64,000 bases of DNA. It comes from DASYLJ01 sp964404165 (GTDB lineage Bacteria; Desulfobacterota; Binatia; DP-6). A model generated the notes under the pieces. It had not been told where the DNA came from. It worked only from the letters and a program-made list of their open reading frames with translations, and ran no database searches. Each line of letters opens with the position of its first letter. Within the stretch, counting starts at the first letter, position 1. Positions 16,923 to 26,062 of this stretch are shown piece by piece. Location of the stretch: positions 10,354 through 74,353 of the forward strand of contig CAYOIZ010000033.1 in assembly GCA_964404165.1 (NCBI GenBank), read 5' to 3'. The translations under genes were made by a program, and so were the position numbers.

Positions 16923-18014
16923 TCAGACCTTGAACAGGAAGTTCAGCACGTCGCCGTCCTTGACCACGTAGTCCTTCCCCTCCGCACGGAGCTTGCCAAC
17001 CTCTTTGGCGCCCTGCTCGCCCTTGCCGGCGATGTAGTCGTCGAAGGCGACGGTCTGGGCGCGGATGAAGCCGCGCTCGAAGTCCGAGTGGATGACGCCC
17101 GCGGCCTGCGGAGCGGTGTCGCCGACGTGGATGGTCCACGCCCGGACCTCCTTCTCGCCGGCCGTGAAGTAGGTCTGCAGCCCGAGCAGGTGGTAGCCGG
17201 CGCGGATCAGCCGGTTCAGGCCCGGCTCTTCGAGGCCCATGTCTGCCAGGAACGGGCCCTTCTCGTCGTCGTCGAGGCCGGCGATCTCCGCCTCCATCGC
17301 CGCGCAGATGGCCACCACCTCGGCGCCGTTCGTCGCCGCCAGGGCGCGCACCGCGTCGAGGTGCGGGTTGTTCTCGAAGCCGTGCTCGGTGACGTTGGCG
17401 ACGTACAGGACGGGCTTGGCGGTGATGAAGCAGAACTGCTTCATCGCCGCCTTCTCCTCCTTCGTCAGCTCGAGCGAGCGCACGGGCTTGCCGAGGTTCA
17501 GGTGCGCCACGGCGCGCTCGAGGAGGCCGAACAGCAGCTTGGCCTCCTTGTCACCCGACTGCGACTGCTTCTTGTAGCGGTTGACGCCCTTCTCCGCCGT
17601 CGCCAGGTCGGCGAGTGCCAGCTCCGTGTCGATGGTCTCGATGTCCGCGATCGGATCGATCTTGCCGGCGACGTGCACGACGTTGTCGTCGGCGAAGCAG
17701 CGCACGACGTGCACGACGGCATCGGTCTCGCGGATGTTGGCCAGGAACTGGTTGCCGAGCCCCTCCCCCTTGGACGCCCCCGCGACGAGCCCTGCGATGT
17801 CGACGAACTCGACGGTGGCGGGCACGATCCGCTGCGGCGAGACGATCGCCGCCAGCTGCGCGAGCCGCGCGTCCGGCACCTCGACCACCCCGACGTTCGG
17901 CTCGATGGTGCAGAACGGGTAGTTCTCGGCCGCGATACCGGCCTTGGTGAGGGCGTTGAACAACGTCGACTTGCCGACGTTCGGGAGACCGACGATGCCG
18001 CATTGGAGACTCAC
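16923..18014 (-). CDS. ychF: ribosome-binding ATPase YchF (Obg family)
   Basis: A 363-residue cytosolic P-loop NTPase, the same length as the E. coli protein. G1 is GIVGLPNVGKST, followed by NYPFCTIEPNVG and the G3 region DIAGLVAGASKGEGLGNQFL. The G4 position reads NVTE instead of NKxD, which is the hallmark of YchF and gives it ATP rather than GTP preference. The C-terminus carries the TGS domain (TYFTAGEKEVRAWTIHVGDT to DGDVLNFLFKV). YchF binds 70S ribosomes and modulates translation and stress responses. The GTG at 18014 has AGAGG upstream and gives the exact family length. Confidence 0.96.
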   Translation of the reverse strand: MSLQCGIVGLPNVGKSTLFNALTKAGIAAENYPFCTIEPNVGVVEVPDARLAQLAAIVSPQRIVPATVEFVDIAGLVAGASKGEGLGNQFLANIRETDAVVHVVRCFADDNVVHVAGKIDPIADIETIDTELALADLATAEKGVNRYKKQSQSGDKEAKLLFGLLERAVAHLNLGKPVRSLELTKEEKAAMKQFCFITAKPVLYVANVTEHGFENNPHLDAVRALAATNGAEVVAICAAMEAEIAGLDDDEKGPFLADMGLEEPGLNRLIRAGYHLLGLQTYFTAGEKEVRAWTIHVGDTAPQAAGVIHSDFERGFIRAQTVAFDDYIAGKGEQGAKEVGKLRAEGKDYVVKDGDVLNFLFKV

Positions 18015-18127
18015 GCAGTACCTCTTTCGCCATCCGGGGACATGGGTCGGCGACCATGCCGGATTCCTCGTCCCGAGGCCACCGGTCGACTCGTCGCAGA
18101 CGGGACCGCCGGCGGGCCCCTTGGGCG

Positions 18128-19684
18128 TCAGCCCTGGGTGGCGTCGAGGATCGCGTGCAGTCGCTCGGCGTTCCGCTCGGAGAGCGTCGCCGAGGCGAGG
18201 AGCTCCGCCGCCGTGTCGGGATTCCGGATGACGACCTCGGAGAACGCGGCCTTGAGCGCCCGGTACTGCATGGAGGCGTCGCCGATCGCCTGGGCCCGAT
18301 TCCACGCCCCCACCGGGTCGGAGGAGCTCATCGCCGTCACCAGCGCGAATCGGATCGCGTCGGTCTGGTCGTCGGCCGGGAGTCGATCGACCCAGGCGGC
18401 GGCGTCCGACGCGTCCGTCACGGCCCACGTCTTGACGACCGTCTCGGTGGCCGCGGCGCGCAGCGCCGGATCCTGCAGCAGCCGCGTCGCGTCCGCCGCG
18501 TTCGCGGGCGCGTCGTCGGCCCACACCTCGTAGACGGTGGTCAGCACCTCGCGATACCGCGGGTAGTTGGCCGCGGCGAAGGCCGCCGCCGCCTCGGGAT
18601 CGCTGCGGCTCCAGCCCGCCATCGCGCCCTCGATCGCACGCATCTTGAGGAACTGGTTCTCGAGCGACTCGGCCCATTCCACCCCGGCGGCCGGGCGCTC
18701 CGACGCCAGCTTGCTGGCGATCAGACGGGCGGCGTCGGCCATGAGCTCCGCATCCGGGCTGCTCGGCGGCGGGATCTCGCCGATCTCGAGCATCTCGAGG
18801 TACTTCTCGGGGTCGTTCGCGAGGTCGGCTTCGGTCACGTTCATCGCCGCAAGGTCACGCAGGTACTGGTCGCGATACTGATCCCCGATCACCTGCTCGG
18901 CCGTGGTCAGGTACGACGCGGCCGACGCGGGATCGCTCTGCGCGATCGACGTGAGGACGGCGTTCATCACCACCGCGCGTTCGGTGGGCACCACGATCCG
19001 CGCCGCCCAGGCCGACGCGGCGGCGGGATCGGTCCGCGCCCACACGCCGCCGACGACCGCGAACGCCTGCATGTGGCGCAGCGGCGACGTGATCCGGCTG
19101 GCGAGCGCGACGCCCTCCGCGGGGCTGCGCAGGGCGAACGCCCGCGCGATGTCGACCATGGCCGCGTCGCGGGGATCGCCGTCGAGCCACGTGTCGGCAA
19201 AGGTCAGTGCCATGTCCGGGTCGTGCCGTGCCAGGTGGGCCGTCAGCCGTCGGAGCGGATCGCGCACCGCCGACGACGCGACCGTCTCCGGCGGCAGCGT
19301 CGCCAGCACGTCGTTCAGCGCATTCGCCAGGATCGTGAGCTTCTTCGTGCTGGTCTCCACTTCGAGCCGCATGACGTACTTCCCGACGCCGAGCGGGTCG
19401 GACCGTAGCCACTCGGTCAGTATGCCCGCCAGCACCTCCTGCCGCCGTGCGGGGTCCTTGATCTTCATCGCCGCGTCCGCGAGCGACTGGAAGTCCTTCT
19501 CCTCCACCTCGTCGTTGCGTGCTTCACCAACATCGGGAGCGCCCGGGGCGCCCGCGACGACGGTACGCTCCGTCGACGCAGGGCCCCGAGCGCTCTCGGA
19601 GCGCTGCCGGCCCGGCAGGAACACGTAGAGGAGAACCGCGACGATCGCGGCCATCCCCAACAGTGCTGCACGTAGCTTCTTCAT
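18128..19684 (-). CDS. secreted or anchored helical-repeat (solenoid) protein
   Basis: A 518-residue protein. An N-terminal hydrophobic segment (LLGMAAIVAVLLYVFLPG) acts as signal or anchor. The rest is helical and built from recurring units around a W-x-x-x-DP-x-x-A-x-x-W/F pattern: WARTDPAAASAWAARI, IAQSDPASAASYL, WSRSDPEAAAAFA, WAVTDASDAAAWVDRL and MSSSDPVGAWNRA. This pattern suggests an alpha-solenoid for protein binding in the periplasm; I do not recognise a named family. The ATG at 19684 has GGGGAGA upstream. It lies 31 bases after the secreted amidase gene and is probably cotranscribed with it. Confidence 0.75.
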   Translation of the reverse strand: MKKLRAALLGMAAIVAVLLYVFLPGRQRSESARGPASTERTVVAGAPGAPDVGEARNDEVEEKDFQSLADAAMKIKDPARRQEVLAGILTEWLRSDPLGVGKYVMRLEVETSTKKLTILANALNDVLATLPPETVASSAVRDPLRRLTAHLARHDPDMALTFADTWLDGDPRDAAMVDIARAFALRSPAEGVALASRITSPLRHMQAFAVVGGVWARTDPAAASAWAARIVVPTERAVVMNAVLTSIAQSDPASAASYLTTAEQVIGDQYRDQYLRDLAAMNVTEADLANDPEKYLEMLEIGEIPPPSSPDAELMADAARLIASKLASERPAAGVEWAESLENQFLKMRAIEGAMAGWSRSDPEAAAAFAAANYPRYREVLTTVYEVWADDAPANAADATRLLQDPALRAAATETVVKTWAVTDASDAAAWVDRLPADDQTDAIRFALVTAMSSSDPVGAWNRAQAIGDASMQYRALKAAFSEVVIRNPDTAAELLASATLSERNAERLHAILDATQG

Positions 19685-19715
19685 TGGTACGTTCTCCCCC
19701 CGGGCCGGGCCAGAA

Positions 19716-21917
19716 TCAGAGCAGCTTCACCATCGCGGACGCCGACGAGGTGTTCCCCGCCAGGTCGACCGCCATGACCAGCACCTCCACCGTCGGCACG
19801 CCGCTGGCGAGGAGCGCCGCCGACGCCTCGGGCGAGAGGACGGCCGTCCAGGTCTTGCTCGCGACCGTCGACGACAGGATCGTACCACCGACGCTCACCT
19901 CGACGTGGTCGATGCCGCTCTTGTCGGTCACCGCACCGTCGAAGGTCAGGATCTTCTTCTTGCCGCCCTTGGCGCCCTTGTTCACGGTCACCACCGGCGG
20001 GACGTCGTCGTTCTTGGCCCACTTGCGCAGGCGACGGACCTGCCACTCGAACGTCTCACCCTCGAGCGGCGGCGCCAGCGGCGGGCCATAGCGATGATGG
20101 GTGATCTGCTCGTAGGCGTAGGCGATCGCGAGGACGTTGTCGTCGTCGTACAGCCGGCCGGTGATGTTCATGGTGAGGGGCTCACGGCGCGTCTCGTCGT
20201 ACTGCAGCACGCCCATGGGCACCGTCACCGACGGCAGGTACATGAAGTTCACCAGATCGCGGCCGATGATCGAGCCCGAGGTCGGGCCCTTGTTCGGCCA
20301 CAGCGGCCAGACGACCGCGTCGAGGTCCTCTGCGTCGAGCCAGTCCTCGAACGCGTTCTTCTGCTGCTGGCGGGCGGTGTAGTGCTCCACCCCGGGCGCA
20401 GCACCGAACGACTGCAGCGTGCCTTCGCTGTAGAGTCCGGTCGCGGGGTCGAACGTGTACATCGCGGCGCGGACCGCGGAGCTGATCTGGGTCACCAGGG
20501 ACGCGGTCGCGAGCACCCGCGGCGCCAGCGTCTGGAGCGTGTCTCCCGGCACTCTGGTGAAGCCCTCGATCAATCCACGATAGGAGTAGGCCGACACGTT
20601 CGTGCTGTTCGGCGAGGTGAGCAGGCGCGTCACCGGCGCGGACGGCCCACGGTCGTACGTGGTGCTGACCTGGGGTGGCATGAAGACGTACTCCACCGTG
20701 GCGCCGGCCGCTTCCATGTCCGCCTTCGCCTGCTGGACGAGCGCCAGCGTCGCCGCCGTGGTGGTCTGCACCTGCGTGGTGTTCGACGTGGCACCCGTCC
20801 CCGGATTGGGATGCGTCATGCCGACGTACGTGCCGATGATGCCGATCTTCTTGCCCGCGAGGCTCGCGGTCGGCAGCTTGGCCTTGAAGCCGGTCTCCGG
20901 CACCGGCCGCCGGTCCTCGAGGATCGGCAGGATGGGCGACCAGATGTCGTTCGGATCCTTCTTGCCGACCACGTCGCGGATGAGGGCGTTGTCCACCGCC
21001 GCCCGTGTCATCGGGCCGATGACGTCGCGCTCCGGAACGAGCGGGATGATGTTGCTGACCGAGATCGAGCCGCCGCTGGTCTTGTACGCGACCAGCGCGC
21101 TGCGGTCGCCCGGGTTGCGGATGGAGCCACCCGTCTCACCACCGAACGTGAAGTGCGCGAGATAGGCGCCACCGGCCACGCCGGAGCCACCGCTGCTGCC
21201 GCCGGGGAGCGCACCCGCGAGGTAGCAGCTGCGCACCGCACCACGTATCTGCGACGACGAGTTGGTGGCCGAGCTGGCCCAGGTGTCCATGTTGGCCTGG
21301 CCCATCACGATGCCGCCCGCCTGCCGCAGCTTCTCCACGACGAACGAGTCCTTCTTCCCGACGATGTCCTTCCAGCCGTTGGCACCACCGGTGAGGGGCA
21401 TGTCCTTGATCGAGTAGGACCCCTTCACGAGGAACGGGATGCCCGCCAGCGGGCCGAGCGCGACGCCCTTCTTGCGCAGGCGATCGGCCTCGGCCGCGTC
21501 GTCGAGCAGATCGGGATTGAGGAAGAGGATCGCGTTGAGCGGCGCAGCGGGCGAGACCGGGCTGGTCACGTTGTAGGCCTGCTGCCGCCGCAGATACATG
21601 TTGACGAGCTCGACGGAGGAGAGCCCGTTCGAGTTCATGGCTTTGGTGATCTCTTCGATCGTGGCCTCGCCGAGGTCGAAGGTCTGATCGGGATCACGCG
21701 GCGGGCGCACCGGCCGGGGATCCCGTGGATCGCGTGGCGGGCGACCTTCCGTGGCCCCCTCGGCGTCCGCCGATGTCACGCCCGGTATGTCCCCGGTGTC
21801 GCCCGCGTTCTCCTGGCCGGCGGATCGGCCGGGCACGAGCACGATGCTGCTCAGCAGGCACGTGGCCATCAACGTATGCTGCACTCCTCGAGTCACTCTT
21901 GACCGCTGCTTCCCCAT
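19716..21917 (-). CDS. secreted amidase-signature hydrolase
   Basis: A 733-residue protein with a Sec signal peptide and a Pro/Arg/Asp-rich linker (RPPRDPRDPRPVRPPRDPD) before an amidase-signature domain. The Ser-cisSer-Lys triad is intact: Lys165 in PFLVKGSYS, Ser241 in PGGSSGGSG, and nucleophile Ser265 in GGETGGSIRNPG. Family enzymes hydrolyse amide bonds of small molecules or peptides; here the action is extracytoplasmic. The C-terminal 100 residues (PPVVTVNKGAKGGKKKILTF onward) form an Ig-like or Big-type beta domain, likely for attachment. The ATG at 21917 has AGAGGAGA upstream. It is followed by the solenoid protein gene. Confidence 0.9.
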   Translation of the reverse strand: MGKQRSRVTRGVQHTLMATCLLSSIVLVPGRSAGQENAGDTGDIPGVTSADAEGATEGRPPRDPRDPRPVRPPRDPDQTFDLGEATIEEITKAMNSNGLSSVELVNMYLRRQQAYNVTSPVSPAAPLNAILFLNPDLLDDAAEADRLRKKGVALGPLAGIPFLVKGSYSIKDMPLTGGANGWKDIVGKKDSFVVEKLRQAGGIVMGQANMDTWASSATNSSSQIRGAVRSCYLAGALPGGSSGGSGVAGGAYLAHFTFGGETGGSIRNPGDRSALVAYKTSGGSISVSNIIPLVPERDVIGPMTRAAVDNALIRDVVGKKDPNDIWSPILPILEDRRPVPETGFKAKLPTASLAGKKIGIIGTYVGMTHPNPGTGATSNTTQVQTTTAATLALVQQAKADMEAAGATVEYVFMPPQVSTTYDRGPSAPVTRLLTSPNSTNVSAYSYRGLIEGFTRVPGDTLQTLAPRVLATASLVTQISSAVRAAMYTFDPATGLYSEGTLQSFGAAPGVEHYTARQQQKNAFEDWLDAEDLDAVVWPLWPNKGPTSGSIIGRDLVNFMYLPSVTVPMGVLQYDETRREPLTMNITGRLYDDDNVLAIAYAYEQITHHRYGPPLAPPLEGETFEWQVRRLRKWAKNDDVPPVVTVNKGAKGGKKKILTFDGAVTDKSGIDHVEVSVGGTILSSTVASKTWTAVLSPEASAALLASGVPTVEVLVMAVDLAGNTSSASAMVKLL

Positions 21918-22119
21918 CTCAATCTCCTCTGAAACTGCGCGTAGTCGTGTCCCGTCTGCGACGTCGTCCACGGCAGGGCGATTGCAAGCGCCGAGCCACG
22001 CGCACGATCGCGACCACTCGGCGCCGCGTGCGTCCTCGTCTCCGCAACGCCCGAGTCGCAGGCAGCGCGTTGCGTAGGACGAAGGCACACCGCACGCGCG
22101 TGCAGCGCGCGCGCAGCGA

Positions 22120-24528
22120 CTACGGTCGGTCGGCGATGTCGCGATCGACGGCGTAGAGACGTGGCGCCGGCGGTCGTGACGACGCGACGTCGCGCACCAA
22201 CGACGTCGCGGTCCGGAGCAGCTGCGCCATCACGGCGTCCATGGCTTCCGTCGGCACACCGTAGAAGAGGAAGTTCACCGGCGTGAGATTCGCGATGAAC
22301 ACGAGCGTGACGTCGCGCCGGGTGCGACCGGCGCCGAACGACAGCGTGACCGCCGAGCCGTAGGCGCGCCCACTCTGCGGATCGATCACGTCGTGCGGCA
22401 CGATGGCGAGGGGCCGGCCATCCACGTGCGGCGCGCGAGCAGCGAGGAGACCCTCCACCCACGTCGCGACGTCCTGGAACTCGATCGTCTTCGTCGAGCC
22501 GCTCGCGAAGTAGATCGTGCGCGACCGTCCATGCAGCACCAGCTCCGTCACGTCGCGCGCAGCGAGCACCGAGTCCCCGGTGACGCCGATGACGAGATCG
22601 ACGGCACGACGTTGCGCGAGAGCGAGCCCGCGCCACGACGACGCCTCGTGCGCCCCGCCGCGTGCCCGCAGGTCGATCCCCAGCACGTCGGCCCGCACGC
22701 GCCCACCGACTCCGAGCGCGCGGACGAGCCGGGTCCCGATGGCGCCCCGCGAGCCCAGCACCAGGACGCGCCGTTGCGACAGCACCTGCCCGCGGGCGTG
22801 GAGCACGGCTTCGATCGCCGCCAGCACCCCGGCGGCGACCTCGGTCGCCTCCTCGTCGCGCTTCAGCGTGGACAGGGCGATCGAGTACGCCGGTCGCACC
22901 AGACCCCCGGCCTCGTCCTGCGCGGCAGCCAGGCGGTCGAAGCCGTTGCGCGTGTGCTCGACGGAGCCGAGCAGCCGCTCCGCGAGCACCGCGCGCAGCG
23001 AGCGCCGCGCGAGGGCCGTAGGCACCGGCGTGACCCCGTACGCGGCGGCGAGCTGCCCGACGGTGTCGCCGGCGTGCGCTCGCCGCGTCAGGGTGGGCAC
23101 GAGATAGCCCCCGTCCTCGACGACCAGGATCGACCGGTCGCTCTCCAGCGCGCGCACGAAGAGCCCGACCGCGACGGCGATCATGCTCTCGAGGTAGCGC
23201 TGGGGCGATGCGCGGAGCCGATCGGCCACGCTCGCGATCGGCGCCAGCGCGGACAGCTGCTGGCTCACGACGAACCGTCCCTCGACGCCGCCCGGCTCCT
23301 GCACGTGCTGCAGGGTGTAGCTCCGCACGGCAGCGTCGAGGTCGAGCACCGCATCGAGGTAGTCGTTCGGCACCTCGCCGGCGTAGCGCACGAACAGCAC
23401 CCCGAGGTCGTCACACCCGAGCGCCCGCAACGCCGCGATCAACCCCAACGTCTCGGAGGTGATGTGATGGATCAGCAGCACCGACAGCCCGGCGAACGGC
23501 ACCTGTCGCCGGCGCCGCGCCACCACGTGGGCGAGGTCCGGCATGCGGGCGAGGTACGTCTCGACGCTGGCCCGCTGGCGCGGCTGCTCGAAGGCGAGGT
23601 TCAGCACGCGCTGCTGCTGGCTGGTGTCGATGTAGACCGCGACCTCGCCGTCGAGCAGCGCCACCGTCTCGCCCTCCTCGAGCTGACGGCGCACGGTACG
23701 ATCCTCGAGCACCAGCAGGACGCGCTTCAGGACGTCGTCGAGCCGCTTCGGCTCGGTGGCCTCCAGCCAGCGGGCGACCCGCTCGCTCCACGCGAGGTGC
23801 AGCAGCTCGAGCCCGTCGAGCCCGCCGCGCGCCAGCTGCCCGAAGACGAACGAGCCGCGCTTGCGGCGCTCGAGGTGCGCGCGACGTCCGCGGTCGGCCT
23901 CGCGTTGCACCATGTCGCGCAGGGTCTGGGCGATGCGCGTCGAGCCCGCGATGTACTCGCGCTCGTCGAGATCGTCGACGACGACGTGGGGCAGCGTCGA
24001 CAGGTCGAGGCAGCGCCCGCGCGGGTTCTCGATCGCGAGGCGCAGGAAGAAGCGGCCAGCCCGCGGCGCCGGCACGCGATCGAGCACGAAGCGGTACTCG
24101 GACGCCCTGCCCGCATCGAAGGTGAAGACGAGCGCGGCCGGCGCGCTCGCGGCATCGTCGGGCAGGAGGCGCCGCCGCCAGCGTGCCTGCTGGAGGGAGC
24201 CCAGCACCGCGCGCAGGTGATGCTGGAACGCCTCGACGTCGTCGGGAACGTGCGCCACCACCTCGCGCTCCGCGTGCACCGCGACGCCGGCGCAGCCGAG
24301 CCCCACCAGCTCGGGATTCTCGCTCGCCTTGAGCCGGCGCTCGAAGTCGATCGACAGCCGCTCGCCGACGCAGTCCTCCACGAGCCGCTCACCCAGCGCC
24401 CGCGACAGCACCGACAGCCCGTGGAACAACGGCAGCGCCGTCAGATCGATCGTGAACCCGCCCCCCTCACGACGTCGCAGGGGCGGACCGAGCGTCGTCG
24501 GCAGCTCTGCCGTACGACGCCGCGTCAC
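22120..24528 (-). CDS. divergent adenosylhomocysteinase-fold protein with large N-terminal extension
   Basis: An 802-residue cytosolic protein. The C-terminal half has the block order of S-adenosylhomocysteine hydrolase: LLIHHITSETLGLIAALRAL (like the HMT-x-QTA helix), SILVVEDGGYLVP (like the DDGGDLT block), VEHTRNGFDRL (like EETTTG-x-HRL), an S-x-x-K block in IALSTLKRDEE, then an NAD-type Rossmann unit from about residue 587 (RVLVLGSRGAIGTRL, DLVIGVTGDSVLAARDV, FASGSTKTIEF). The first 330 residues match nothing I know. Substrate residues differ from true SAHH, so it may act on another substrate or only sense NAD. The GTG start overlaps the dehydrogenase stop as GTGA. Confidence 0.75.
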   Translation of the reverse strand: MTRRRTAELPTTLGPPLRRREGGGFTIDLTALPLFHGLSVLSRALGERLVEDCVGERLSIDFERRLKASENPELVGLGCAGVAVHAEREVVAHVPDDVEAFQHHLRAVLGSLQQARWRRRLLPDDAASAPAALVFTFDAGRASEYRFVLDRVPAPRAGRFFLRLAIENPRGRCLDLSTLPHVVVDDLDEREYIAGSTRIAQTLRDMVQREADRGRRAHLERRKRGSFVFGQLARGGLDGLELLHLAWSERVARWLEATEPKRLDDVLKRVLLVLEDRTVRRQLEEGETVALLDGEVAVYIDTSQQQRVLNLAFEQPRQRASVETYLARMPDLAHVVARRRRQVPFAGLSVLLIHHITSETLGLIAALRALGCDDLGVLFVRYAGEVPNDYLDAVLDLDAAVRSYTLQHVQEPGGVEGRFVVSQQLSALAPIASVADRLRASPQRYLESMIAVAVGLFVRALESDRSILVVEDGGYLVPTLTRRAHAGDTVGQLAAAYGVTPVPTALARRSLRAVLAERLLGSVEHTRNGFDRLAAAQDEAGGLVRPAYSIALSTLKRDEEATEVAAGVLAAIEAVLHARGQVLSQRRVLVLGSRGAIGTRLVRALGVGGRVRADVLGIDLRARGGAHEASSWRGLALAQRRAVDLVIGVTGDSVLAARDVTELVLHGRSRTIYFASGSTKTIEFQDVATWVEGLLAARAPHVDGRPLAIVPHDVIDPQSGRAYGSAVTLSFGAGRTRRDVTLVFIANLTPVNFLFYGVPTEAMDAVMAQLLRTATSLVRDVASSRPPAPRLYAVDRDIADRP

Positions 24529-25892
24529 AGGCACCCGCCCGGATGGGTGACGATCACCTTGCGGCCGCCCGCCGCCCGGGCGAAGCCCTCGTCGAGACGC
24601 ACTGCCGGGACGACGTCGGTGATCATGCGCTCGCCGAGTCGCTGCGCGAGCGTCGGATCGACGAGCAGGTCGAGCGCCGCAGCAAAGTCGCCGCAGCGTG
24701 TGCTGCCGAGGCGGAGCCCGCGCTGGCGCAGTCGCGCCACCAGGTCGTCGGCACCGCCCCCGTCGACGAGCAGGATCGTGCTGCGCGCGCGCACGAGGCC
24801 ACGCTCGACGCCGGGCACGGGGCGCAACAGCGCATCGACGTCGGCGGTCGTGGTCGCCACGCCGACGTCGGCGCCGCCGAGCGGGAGGGCACGCGCCTCG
24901 TCCGACGTGACCGGGCGCAGCCCGGCATCCGACAGCGCACGGCGCAGGACGTCCGGCACGTGCGCGGGCACGACCGCCGTGCGCGCACCGTCGGGCAGCA
25001 CGTTCCCCGGGGCCCATGGTTGCAGCGCGACCTCGTCCACCACCAGCTCCGTCAGGTGGCGAAGGCCCATCGTGGGCTGCCCGGTGGTCGACTTCACGTG
25101 GACCTCGCGGGTGGCGATGCGCAGCGCGAGCTCGAGGCCCTCGGGGCTGCCGGTGGTCTCGACGACGACGTCGGCTGTGGTCGTCGCCGGCACGATCTCG
25201 TCTGCACCGAGGGCCCGCGCGCGCGCGAGCGCCTCCGGCCGCCGGCCGGCGACGAGGATGCCGAAGCGTCCATTCGCCCGCCGTCGCCACGCCGCGAGCG
25301 CGGCCACCACCAACGAGCCGAGCCGTCCCGGCCCGAGCACGAGCACGCGCTCGCCGTCCGTGAGGTGGAGCGCGTGCACCGCGGCGAGCGCCGCCGCGAA
25401 CGGCTCGACCAGGGTGGCGGTGGCCGGGCTCAGCACCGTCGGCACCGGGACCACCGCGTCCACCGGCGCGAGCATCCAGGGTGAGAAGCCGCCCGGAAGA
25501 TCGTGGATGCCGACCACGAGCCGGTCCGGGCAGTGCGTCGGCATGCCCGCGCGACACTGCGCGCACCACGCGGCGTGATCGAGGCCACGCGCCGCGTGCG
25601 AGGCGTTGATCTCGACCACGACCAGCCCGCCGGCGTCGTCGCGCGCCACCACCTCGTGGCCCGTGATCTGCGGGAGCGGGAACGGCAGGTGTCGCCGCGC
25701 GAGGTCGGTCGAGCAGATGCCGCAGTGACTCACCTCGAGCAGCCGGTAGCCGGCGCCGAGGCGGAGATGGAGGCGCCCGTCGCGCAGGACATCCCAGCCG
25801 TCGGTGGTGCGGCCGGCGAAGGCGTAGTCGGCCGGGCGGATGCTACCGTCGGGCTGGTACTCCTGCGCGGTGAAGGTGACGGGACGGGGCAC
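24525..25892 (-). CDS. zinc-dependent MDR dehydrogenase (alcohol/threonine dehydrogenase-like)
   Basis: A 455-residue cytosolic protein of the medium-chain dehydrogenase superfamily. The catalytic-zinc block is SHCGICSTD (Cys57) with GHE at 78-80. Structural-zinc Cys are in WCAQCRAGMPTHC (110, 113, 121); the usual fourth Cys is not evident. EPFAAAL and the Rossmann motif VLVLGPGRLG (185-194) follow. About 100 residues are inserted after the Rossmann unit compared with ordinary members of about 350. It starts with a GTG at 25892 and its stop overlaps the start of the SAHH-fold gene, so the two products probably act together, possibly passing one substrate between two NAD-dependent steps. The substrate is unknown. 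Confidence 0.8.
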   Translation of the reverse strand: MPRPVTFTAQEYQPDGSIRPADYAFAGRTTDGWDVLRDGRLHLRLGAGYRLLEVSHCGICSTDLARRHLPFPLPQITGHEVVARDDAGGLVVVEINASHAARGLDHAAWCAQCRAGMPTHCPDRLVVGIHDLPGGFSPWMLAPVDAVVPVPTVLSPATATLVEPFAAALAAVHALHLTDGERVLVLGPGRLGSLVVAALAAWRRRANGRFGILVAGRRPEALARARALGADEIVPATTTADVVVETTGSPEGLELALRIATREVHVKSTTGQPTMGLRHLTELVVDEVALQPWAPGNVLPDGARTAVVPAHVPDVLRRALSDAGLRPVTSDEARALPLGGADVGVATTTADVDALLRPVPGVERGLVRARSTILLVDGGGADDLVARLRQRGLRLGSTRCGDFAAALDLLVDPTLAQRLGERMITDVVPAVRLDEGFARAAGGRKVIVTHPGGCL

Positions 25893-26062
25893 GGCTGGGG
25901 ATCGGACTAGCGCAGGTGCGAACGATGCGCGAGACGGAACGTCGACTCCTTCAGTTTCAGGGGTGGACCGCCGATAGACGCCCCGAGGGCCCGCGACGTC
26001 CGGTGTCCACCCTTGCGCGCAGCGCGCCAGACCGAACCGGAACCGAAGGAGTACCCGCCGCC

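Noticed and set aside
22393..25578. A 1061-codon plus-strand open frame
   Set aside because: It is rich in Arg, Ala and His with no domain phrasing, and lies opposite the well-supported SAHH-fold and MDR genes.
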